Shown here: one piece after another, positions 14,393 to 20,030 of the stretch
Position numbering within the stretch: the first letter of the stretch is position 1
How the letters are laid out: every line of letters begins with the position of its first letter
DNA from: Pseudaeromonas sp041911695
GTDB lineage: Bacteria > Pseudomonadota > Gammaproteobacteria > Enterobacterales > Aeromonadaceae
Assembly (NCBI GenBank): GCA_041911695.1
Contig: JAYROM010000030.1
Coordinates: 1 to 20,030 of the forward strand
Length of the DNA: 20,030 nt
Direction of reading: 5' to 3'
The notes under the pieces: model-generated
Database searches by the model: none
The model's input: the letters and a program-made list of their open reading frames with translations, nothing else
Told to the model about the DNA's origin: nothing
Position numbers and translations under genes: made by a program

Positions 14393-14417
14393 GTTTCGAA
14401 TGAAAGTCGAATATCGC

Positions 14418-15533
14418 TTACCCGCGCGCCAGCAGGATGCGCAGCATACGACGCAGCGGTTCAGCCGCGCCCCACAACAACTGGTCACCCACCGAGAACG
14501 CGGAGAGGAAGTCGTTGCCCATGTTCATCTTGCGCAGACGGCCGACGGGTACGTTCAGGGTACCGGTGACCTTGGCCGGGGTCAGCTCGCGCACCGTGGT
14601 GGCACGATCATTCTCAATCACTCGCACCCAGTCATTGTGCGCCGCCAGCATCTGGTGGATGTCGGTCAGCGGCACGTCTTTCTTCAGTTTGATGGTGAAC
14701 GACTGGCTATGGCAGCGCAGGGCGCCGATGCGCACACAGTTACCGTCGACCGGAATACGGGCGTCGGACAGACCCAGGATCTTGTTGGTCTCGGCCATCC
14801 CCTTCCACTCTTCCTTGCTCTGGCCATTTGGCAGGGCGACATCGATCCACGGGATCAGACTACCAGCCAGCGGTGCACCAAACTGCGAGGTCGGGAACGA
14901 CTCGTCACGCATGGTGGCGGTCACCTTGCGTTCGATATCCAGAATGGCAGAGGCCGGATCCGCCAGCTCAGTGGCCACCGCATCGCGCAGGGTACCCATT
15001 TGCGACAGCAGTTCGCGCATATGACGCGCACCGGCGCCGGACGCCGCTTGGTAAGTCGACGACGAGACCCACTCCACCAGATTGTTGGCGAACAGACCAC
15101 CGAGCCCCATCAACATCAGGCTGACGGTACAGTTACCACCGACATAGGTGCGCACGCCACGGTTCAGCGCATCATCAATGACATGGCCGTTGACCGGATC
15201 CAGGATGATGATGGCGTTGTCTTCCATACGCAGGGCGGAGGCGGCATCGATCCAGTACCCCTGCCAGCCAGAGGCCATCAACTTGGGGTAGATCTCTTTG
15301 GTGTAGTCACCACCTTGGCAGGTAATAATGATGTCCATGGCACGCAGGGCATCCAGATCATAGGCATCCTGCAGCAGTCCGGCCGGTTTGCCGAAGTTGG
15401 GGGCAGCCTGACCCGCCTGAGAGGTGGTAAAGAACACCGGATCAATCAGTGCAAAGTCGTTTTCTTCTACCATACGGCTCATAAGCACTGAGCCGACCAT
15501 GCCACGCCAACCAATAAAACCTGCTTTTTTCAT
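14418..15533 (-). CDS. asd: Aspartate-semialdehyde dehydrogenase
   Basis: This 371-residue enzyme reduces aspartyl phosphate to aspartate semialdehyde with NADPH, the branch point to lysine, diaminopimelate, threonine and methionine. It is collinear with E. coli Asd (367 residues). Visible are the NADP-binding start GFIGWRGMVGSVL (residues 5-17), the nucleophile Cys135 in VGGNCTVS, the substrate-binding ERKVT region near 201-205, and the acid-base His275 in ALRCHSQSFT. ATG 15533 has a strong AGGAAGGAAG just upstream. It is transcribed alone on the minus strand, with a strong terminator. Its leader holds two inverted repeats; no lysine riboswitch was recognised. It is divergent from ycaO, with 240 bases between the start codons. 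Confidence 0.97.
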   Translation of the reverse strand: MKKAGFIGWRGMVGSVLMSRMVEENDFALIDPVFFTTSQAGQAAPNFGKPAGLLQDAYDLDALRAMDIIITCQGGDYTKEIYPKLMASGWQGYWIDAASALRMEDNAIIILDPVNGHVIDDALNRGVRTYVGGNCTVSLMLMGLGGLFANNLVEWVSSSTYQAASGAGARHMRELLSQMGTLRDAVATELADPASAILDIERKVTATMRDESFPTSQFGAPLAGSLIPWIDVALPNGQSKEEWKGMAETNKILGLSDARIPVDGNCVRIGALRCHSQSFTIKLKKDVPLTDIHQMLAAHNDWVRVIENDRATTVRELTPAKVTGTLNVPVGRLRKMNMGNDFLSAFSVGDQLLWGAAEPLRRMLRILLARG

Positions 15534-15548
15534 CTTCCTTCCTGCCCT

Positions 15549-15574
15549 GGACAGTGATCATAAACTGACTGTCC
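15549..15574. promoter_or_regulatory. Inverted repeat in the asd leader
   Basis: GGACAGT (15549-15555) and ACTGTCC (15568-15574) are perfect complements with a 12-base centre. The repeat ends about 15 bases before the asd ATG, close to its Shine-Dalgarno sequence. It could be an operator or a leader hairpin affecting translation. Confidence 0.45.
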
Positions 15575-15611
15575 ACATTACGGATTGGCGCAAACTCTGC
15601 AAGTCGTTTTC

Positions 15612-15637
15612 TGCAACACTGCATGCCAGCTGTTGCA
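15612..15637. promoter_or_regulatory. Second inverted repeat between asd and ycaO
   Basis: TGCAACA (15612-15618) and TGTTGCA (15631-15637) are perfect complements, again with 12 bases between. The size is the same as the repeat at 15549-15574, but the arm sequence differs, so a different regulator or chance is possible. Confidence 0.4.
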
Positions 15638-15684
15638 ATATCTGCAGGCACAACCAACCTTCTCTGCTTTCCGCCCTGTCCTGG

Positions 15685-15714
15685 CTGGCAGCCCGAGGCA
15701 GGAACCGCTACACT
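15685..15714 (+). promoter_or_regulatory. Possible ycaO promoter
   Basis: CTGGCA (15685-15690) and TACACT (15709-15714) are spaced 18 bases apart; each matches four of six consensus bases. It would give a leader of about 53 bases before the ycaO ATG. This is a weak match. Confidence 0.3.
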
Positions 15715-15773
15715 GGCGCCTGTAACCACGTAACAGTTCGCTAACATTTCACCCGTCACGGAATCCCACCGCA

Positions 15774-17537
15774 ATGCAAACCTTTATTCCCGGCAAAGAC
15801 GCGGCCCTTGAGGCCTCTATCGAACGTTTCCAGACCACGCTGACCCGCCTCGGTTTCAATATCGAGGAGGCCTCCTGGCTGAATCCGGTCCCTCATGTCT
15901 GGTCGGTCCATATCCGCGATCGGGACTGCCCGCTGTGCTTTACCAACGGCAAGGGAGCCAGCAAGAAAGCGGCGCTGGCCTCGGCACTGGGCGAATACTT
16001 CGAACGCCTGTCGACCAACTATTTCTTCTCCGACTTCTATCTCGGCGAACAGCTGGCCGCCGCACCGTTTGTCCACTATCCGGACGAGCGCTGGTTTGCC
16101 ATTCCGGATGACGGTGAACTACCGGACGGGTTGCTGGATGACTACACCCGTGATTTCTACGATCCGGAAGGTGAACTGTCGGCAGATATGTTGATCGATC
16201 TGCAGTCCGGGAATGAGGAGCGCGGCATCTGTGCCCTGCCATTTGTACGCCAGGACAACCAGCAGACGGTGTATATCCCGATGAACATCATCGGCAACCT
16301 GTATGTCTCCAACGGCATGAGTGCCGGTAATACGCCGACCGAAGCCCGCACCCAAGGGTTGTCGGAAGTATTCGAGCGTTACGTCAAGAACCGCATCATT
16401 GCCGAGGCTATCTCGCTGCCGGAAATTCCGGCTGAAGTGATCGCCCGCTATCCGGGGATCCAGGCCGCCATCGCCACCCTGGAGCAGGAAGGTTTCCCGA
16501 TCCTGTGCTACGACGCCTCGCTGGGCGGCCAGTTCCCGGTGATCTGCGTGGTGCTGCTCAACCCGGCCAATAGCACCTGCTTTGCCTCGTTCGGCGCGCA
16601 CCCGCGGTTCGAGGTGGCGTTCGAACGCACGGTGACCGAACAGCTGCAGGGCCGCAGTCTCAAGGATCTGGATGTCTTCTCGCCGCCCTCCTTCGACAAT
16701 GACGAAGTGGCCGACCACCACAACCTGGAAACCCACTTTATCGACTCGTCCGGTCTGATCAGCTGGGATCTGTTCCGGGCTGATGCCGACTATCCGTTTG
16801 TCGACTGGAACTACGCCGGCACCACCCAGGAGGAGTTCGGCCATCTGATTGCCATGTTCGAAGAACTGGAACAACCGGTGTACATCGCCGACTACCAGCA
16901 TCTCGGCGTCTATGCCTGCCGTATTCTGGTACCAGGCATGTCCGACATCTATCCAGCCGAAGATCTGGTGATCGCCAACAACAATATGGGTGCCGGCCTG
17001 CGTGAGGCGGTGCTGGCCCTGCCGGCCAGCGACGGCGATGCCGACGAGTACATGGACTTCTACCACCTGCTGGATGAAGAGGGCTTTGATGACCGCACCC
17101 GCGTCCGCGAGCTGATCGGTCTGGCGGTCGGCCGTGACAGTGGCTGGCACACCCTGCGTATCGGCGAGCTGAAGTGTCTGCTGGCCCTGGCCGCCGGTGA
17201 TCTGTCACTGGCCCAGGAGTGGGCCCACTGGACGCTGGAGTTCAATGCCAGCGTGTTCACCGACAGTCGCGCCCGTTTCTTCCGTTGCCTGCAGGCCAGT
17301 CTGGCCCTGTTCCTGTCGGCCGATCGCAATCCGGAAGATTACCGCGCCACCTTCCACCGGATGTTTGGCGAAGAGACCGTCACCCAGGTGTGGGCACATA
17401 TCCGTGGGGATGCCCGCTTCTTTGGCCTGCAGGCCGGCGATCTATCACTGCAGCAGTTCCCGCTGCACCAGAAATTGCTCGCCGCCTATGAAAAGCTGCA
17501 AGCCGCCAAGCGCGCTGCCTGGCCGCAGCAGGCATAA
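15774..17537 (+). CDS. ycaO: YcaO, ATP-dependent partner of ribosomal protein S12 methylthiolation
   Basis: The 587-residue protein is collinear with E. coli YcaO (586 residues). YcaO-family proteins use ATP to activate amide backbones; the E. coli founder enhances RimO-dependent beta-methylthiolation of S12. Matching blocks include MQTFIPGKDAALEASIERF, SWLNPVPHVWSVHIRD, the Glu-rich ATP and Mg site ASALGEYFERLSTNYF (near residues 68-83) and SAGNTPTEARTQGLSEVFER (about 182-201), plus PFVDWNYAGTT. The C-terminal 150 residues form a helical TPR-like extension, as in E. coli, and there is no proline-rich PxPxP end as in azoline-forming cyclodehydratases. No precursor peptide or dehydrogenase gene is nearby, so a natural-product cluster is not supported. 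ATG 15774 has only a weak ribosome binding site. It lies upstream of focA-pflB as in E. coli, but a strong terminator separates them. Confidence 0.95.
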   Translation: MQTFIPGKDAALEASIERFQTTLTRLGFNIEEASWLNPVPHVWSVHIRDRDCPLCFTNGKGASKKAALASALGEYFERLSTNYFFSDFYLGEQLAAAPFVHYPDERWFAIPDDGELPDGLLDDYTRDFYDPEGELSADMLIDLQSGNEERGICALPFVRQDNQQTVYIPMNIIGNLYVSNGMSAGNTPTEARTQGLSEVFERYVKNRIIAEAISLPEIPAEVIARYPGIQAAIATLEQEGFPILCYDASLGGQFPVICVVLLNPANSTCFASFGAHPRFEVAFERTVTEQLQGRSLKDLDVFSPPSFDNDEVADHHNLETHFIDSSGLISWDLFRADADYPFVDWNYAGTTQEEFGHLIAMFEELEQPVYIADYQHLGVYACRILVPGMSDIYPAEDLVIANNNMGAGLREAVLALPASDGDADEYMDFYHLLDEEGFDDRTRVRELIGLAVGRDSGWHTLRIGELKCLLALAAGDLSLAQEWAHWTLEFNASVFTDSRARFFRCLQASLALFLSADRNPEDYRATFHRMFGEETVTQVWAHIRGDARFFGLQAGDLSLQQFPLHQKLLAAYEKLQAAKRAAWPQQA

Positions 17538-17593
17538 CGCCAGCAGACCGATTCACCGTCCATCCCTGTGCGATGGCGGATTTTCCGCAATAT

Positions 17594-17618
17594 GGCCGGT
17601 CACTTGATCGGCCTTTTT
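17594..17618 (+). terminator. Rho-independent terminator of ycaO
   Basis: GGCCGGTC (17594-17601) pairs with GATCGGCC (17606-17613), counting one G-T wobble, around a short ACTT loop, and is followed directly by TTTTT (17614-17618). It lies 57 bases after the ycaO stop codon and should separate ycaO transcription from focA. Confidence 0.88.
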
Positions 17619-17864
17619 CCTCCTATTGATGTATTTTCAATCCCGCAAAGCGGGCGTATAGTAGCGCCGATAAAATGTACAATACGTCACAGTTCCAGCT
17701 CCGCGGACCGGATGACGCAGTTGTGCTACCGGTTCGTGATGGACTCGAAAGATTCCAAAATTAAAATGTAGTAAAATTACAGAACCGACCGGTCGAAATT
17801 GATCCAAGGCAAATTTAGCCGTGCGCTTTGTTGTTATGATTACGACAGCTCAATTTCAATCGGG
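17619..17864 (+). promoter_or_regulatory. AT-rich promoter region of focA-pflB
   Basis: This 246-base stretch between the ycaO terminator and focA is much richer in A and T than the coding DNA around it. It contains more than one promoter-like element: TTTTCA (17634-17639) with TATAGT (17657-17662) at a 17-base spacer, a CCCGC-AAA-GCGGG hairpin in that spacer, and the FNR-type candidate nearer the gene. In E. coli the focA-pfl operon is driven from several promoters under FNR and ArcA; this layout is consistent with that. Confidence 0.6.
17799..17840 (+). promoter_or_regulatory. Candidate class II FNR-dependent promoter for focA
   Basis: TTGAT-CCAA-GGCAA (17799-17812) has one perfect FNR half-site and a weaker second one (consensus TTGAT-N4-ATCAA). 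TATGAT at 17835-17840 matches five of six -10 bases. With transcription starting seven bases later, at 17847, the FNR site is centred at -41.5, the standard class II position, and no good -35 is present, as usual for activated promoters. Confidence 0.5.
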
Positions 17865-18704
17865 ATGCTAAACGTGAACGCCGAATCACCTTTCGATTGT
17901 CTGAAGCCTGAGGCCATTGCGGCCGTCGCCGAAGACGCCACCTACGGCAAGGCTACCAAGCCTGTCGCCAAAACCATCATGCTGGCCATCACCGCCGGTG
18001 CCTTTATCGCCATCGCCTTCATCTTCTACATCACAGTCGTCTCCCAAGGGGGCAGCAAGTTCGCTGGTGCGGTCTGCTTCTCTCTCGGCCTGATCCTGTG
18101 CGTGGTCCTGGGCGGTGAACTGTTCACCTCGACCACGCTGACGCTGGTCGCCCGTGCGGCAGGCCGCATTACCTGGGCGCAGATGTTCCGCAACTGGGTA
18201 CTGGTTTACTTCGGTAACCTGATTGGTGGTCTGATCATGGTCGCACTGATCATCATCAGCAGTCAGTACACCTCCGGCGAAGGCCAATGGGGTCTGGTTG
18301 CCCTGAACACTGCACAGCATAAATTGCATCACACCTTTGCCGAAGCTGTGGCACTGGGCATCCTGTGTAACCTGATGGTTTGTCTGGCTACCTGGATGGC
18401 ATTTGGCGGTCGCACCATGACTGACAAGGCGCTGATTATGATCCTGCCGGTGGCCATGTTCGTGGCATCCGGTTTCGAGCACAGCATCGCAAACATGTTC
18501 ATGATTCCGGTCGGCATCGCGATTCACTCCGTCGCCACCCCGGAATTCTGGCAGGCCATCGGCGCAGACCCGGCGAAGTATGCCGATCTGACCGTGACCA
18601 ATTTTATCGTCAAGAACCTCATCCCGGTCACCATCGGTAACATCATCGGCGGCGGCGGCATGATTGGCCTGACTTACTGGTTTATTTTCCGTCGTCACCA
18701 CTAA
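17865..18704 (+). CDS. focA: Formate channel FocA
   Basis: The 279-residue inner-membrane protein belongs to the formate-nitrite transporter family and resembles E. coli FocA (285 residues), a pentameric channel that exports or imports formate made by PflB. About six hydrophobic segments are visible. Family blocks include SPFDCLKPEA at the N terminus, CFSLGLILCVVLGGELFTST (residues 71-90), YFGNLIGG, HHTFAEAVALGILCNLMVCL (155-174) and the pore histidine region ASGFEHSIANMFMIP with His206. The frame is open from ATG 17799, but the better start is ATG 17865, which gives MLNVNAESPF, close to the E. coli N terminus; the ribosome binding site is weak, and GTG 17874 is another option. pflB follows 44 bases after the stop codon, so the two form an operon. 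Expression is probably induced without oxygen. Confidence 0.95.
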   Translation: MLNVNAESPFDCLKPEAIAAVAEDATYGKATKPVAKTIMLAITAGAFIAIAFIFYITVVSQGGSKFAGAVCFSLGLILCVVLGGELFTSTTLTLVARAAGRITWAQMFRNWVLVYFGNLIGGLIMVALIIISSQYTSGEGQWGLVALNTAQHKLHHTFAEAVALGILCNLMVCLATWMAFGGRTMTDKALIMILPVAMFVASGFEHSIANMFMIPVGIAIHSVATPEFWQAIGADPAKYADLTVTNFIVKNLIPVTIGNIIGGGGMIGLTYWFIFRRHH

Positions 18705-18748
18705 GACGCGGAAAGCTCGCATCATCAATACCGAAGAGGTAATGAAAC

Positions 18749-20030
18749 ATGGCAGAACTTAACGAAAAGTATCTGAGTGCATGGGAAGGCTTCGTACCTG
18801 GGGCCTGGCAGACTGAAGTCAACACCCGTGACTTCATCCAGAAGAACTACACCCCGTACGAAGGCGACGAATCCTTCCTGGCTGGCGCCACTGCTGCCAC
18901 CACCACCCTGTGGGACAAGGTGATGGAAGGCATCAAGGAAGAAAACCGCACCCATGCACCGGTTGACTTTGATACCGATCTGGCTTCCACCATCACTGCT
19001 CACGATGCCGGTTACATCGAGCAGGGTCTGGAAAAGATCGTGGGTCTGCAGACTGACAAGCCGCTGAAGCGCGCCATCATCCCGTTCGGCGGGATCAAGA
19101 TGGTTGAAGGTTCTTGCCAGGTTTATGGCCGCGAACTGGATCCGAAGCTGAAGCAGATCTTCACCGAATACCGCAAGACCCACAACCAGGGCGTGTTCGA
19201 TGTCTACACCAAGGACATCCTGAACTGCCGTAAGTCCGGTGTGATCACCGGTCTGCCGGATGCTTACGGCCGTGGCCGTATCATCGGTGACTATCGTCGT
19301 ATCGCCCTGTACGGTATCGACTTCCTGATGGCTGACAAGCTGTCCCAGTTCAAGTCCCTGCAAGCCAAGCTGGAAAAGGGCGAAGACCTGGAAGCCACCA
19401 TCCGTCTGCGCGAAGAGATCAGCGAACAGCACCGTGCCCTGGCTCAGCTGAAGGTGATGGCTGCCAAGTACGGCTGTGATATCTCCGGCCCGGCGACCAC
19501 CGCTCAGGAAGCGGTACAGTGGACCTACTTCGGCTACCTGGGTGCTGTGAAGTCCCAGAACGGCGCTGCCATGTCCTTCGGTCGTACCGCGACCTTCCTG
19601 GATGCCTACTTCGAACGTGACCTGAAGAAGGGTCTGATCAACGAAGAACAGGCACAGGAAATCATCGACCATCTGGTCATGAAGCTGCGTATGGTCCGCT
19701 TCCTGCGTACCCCGGAATACGACACCCTGTTCTCTGGCGATCCGATTTGGGCAACTGAATCCATCGGCGGTATGGGCGTTGACGGTCGTACCCTGGTCAC
19801 CAAGAACTCCTTCCGTTACCTGAACACCATGTACACCATGGGCCCGTCTCCGGAACCGAACATGACCATCCTGTGGTCTGAAAATCTGCCGGAAGGTTTC
19901 AAGAAGTTCTGTGCCAAGGTATCTATCGATACCTCTTCCGTACAGTACGAAAACGACGACCTGATGCGTCCGGACTTCAACAACGATGACTACGCCATCG
20001 CTTGCTGTGTGTCCCCGATGATCGTCGGCA
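18749..20030 (+). CDS. pflB: Pyruvate formate-lyase (partial, continues past window end)
   Basis: The first 427 codons of formate C-acetyltransferase, which converts pyruvate and CoA to acetyl-CoA and formate in anaerobic cells using a glycyl radical. The start MAELNEKYLSAWEGF matches E. coli PflB without gaps (MSELNEK). QKNYTPYEGDESFLAGAT, TTLWDKVMEG, NCRKSGVITGLPDAYGRGRI and SQNGAAMSFGRT are almost unchanged. The catalytic cysteine pair is in the last bases as Cys419-Cys420 counting Met (ACCVSP), equal to Cys418-Cys419 of E. coli. The glycyl-radical Gly is outside the window. GAGGT lies eight bases before ATG 18749. Codon choice is strongly biased (CTG, GGT, AAG, GAA), as for highly expressed genes. 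It is cut only by the window edge. Confidence 0.98.
   Translation, partial: MAELNEKYLSAWEGFVPGAWQTEVNTRDFIQKNYTPYEGDESFLAGATAATTTLWDKVMEGIKEENRTHAPVDFDTDLASTITAHDAGYIEQGLEKIVGLQTDKPLKRAIIPFGGIKMVEGSCQVYGRELDPKLKQIFTEYRKTHNQGVFDVYTKDILNCRKSGVITGLPDAYGRGRIIGDYRRIALYGIDFLMADKLSQFKSLQAKLEKGEDLEATIRLREEISEQHRALAQLKVMAAKYGCDISGPATTAQEAVQWTYFGYLGAVKSQNGAAMSFGRTATFLDAYFERDLKKGLINEEQAQEIIDHLVMKLRMVRFLRTPEYDTLFSGDPIWATESIGGMGVDGRTLVTKNSFRYLNTMYTMGPSPEPNMTILWSENLPEGFKKFCAKVSIDTSSVQYENDDLMRPDFNNDDYAIACCVSPMIVG

Noticed and set aside
14391..15491. + strand open frame of 366 codons over asd
   Set aside because: Antisense shadow; it begins inside the asd terminator, has no ribosome binding site, and asd is certain.
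15534..15773. Lysine riboswitch upstream of asd
   Set aside because: I could not find the multi-helix lysine riboswitch core; the region has only simple inverted repeats.
16119..17150. Minus-strand open frame of 343 codons inside ycaO
   Set aside because: Antisense shadow caused by the GC-rich third positions of ycaO, which is well supported.
15774..17537. YcaO as part of an azoline peptide natural-product cluster
   Set aside because: No precursor peptide, partner cyclodehydratase subunit or dehydrogenase gene nearby; the protein matches E. coli YcaO over its whole length.
17626..17640. TTGAT-GTATT-TTCAA as a true FNR site
   Set aside because: The spacer is five bases, not four, and its centre is about 36 bases before the associated start, which does not fit class II spacing; kept only as a note.
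17799..17864. Longer focA N terminus from ATG 17799
   Set aside because: The extra 22 residues have no counterpart in FocA and would cover the probable promoter; the family-like N terminus begins at 17865.
17886..19672. Minus-strand open frames over focA and pflB
   Set aside because: Antisense to two highly conserved genes; composition follows their codon bias and no domain is seen.
1..20030. CRISPR arrays, insertion sequences, prophage or integron attachment sites
   Set aside because: No spaced direct repeats, transposase or integrase genes, or flanking duplications were seen; the tRNA-Tyr gene has no repeated 3' end nearby that would mark an integrated element.

Overview
The window reads as chromosomal core sequence of a GC-rich gammaproteobacterium. 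Proteins closely resemble their E. coli counterparts (XthA, Asd, YcaO, FocA, PflB, RlhA, CyuA), and the ycaO-focA-pflB order matches enteric bacteria. The base composition and the extra genes (a response regulator with TPR repeats, an M20-like protein, a HisP/AotP-type transporter) fit Aeromonas or a relative in the Aeromonadales; this placement is inferred from resemblance, not from a search. I see no phage, transposon, CRISPR array or other mobile DNA.

Layout. At 1-80 is the end of an unidentified + strand gene, followed by a hairpin. From 172 to 4212 three genes run on the minus strand: rlhA (23S rRNA hydroxylation), cyuA (L-cysteine desulfidase) and a 178-residue uncharacterised protein. 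A tRNA-Tyr(GUA) gene with a recognisable stringent-type promoter lies at 4340-4424. The + strand then carries a receiver-TPR protein (4592-6277) and xthA (6304-7113). From 7236 to 15533 everything is on the minus strand: a secreted DUF3857/transglutaminase-like protein; a four-gene basic amino acid ABC importer, transcribed ATPase, binding protein, permease, permease; an M20 metallopeptidase-like gene; and asd with a strong terminator. The + strand from 15774 holds ycaO, a strong terminator, focA and the first 427 codons of pflB, which runs off the window.

How the genes work together. focA and pflB form the anaerobic pyruvate-to-formate module, and a candidate FNR-type promoter lies just before focA. 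The importer genes are separated by GC-rich hairpins, one of them between the binding protein and the first permease, an arrangement known to set unequal expression in histidine-transport operons. An ArgR-box-like sequence upstream suggests arginine control. rlhA and ycaO both belong to ribosome-modification pathways.

Most unusual point. The M20-like protein (12595-14034) keeps the family scaffold and its first His-x-Asp motif, but lacks five of the six expected metal and catalytic residues (Asp to Gln, Glu-Glu to Ala-Ala, Asp to Thr, His to Gly). The reading frame is intact, so it looks like a maintained pseudoenzyme next to an amino acid importer. The rest is mostly ordinary core genome; no large undescribed multi-gene system is evident.
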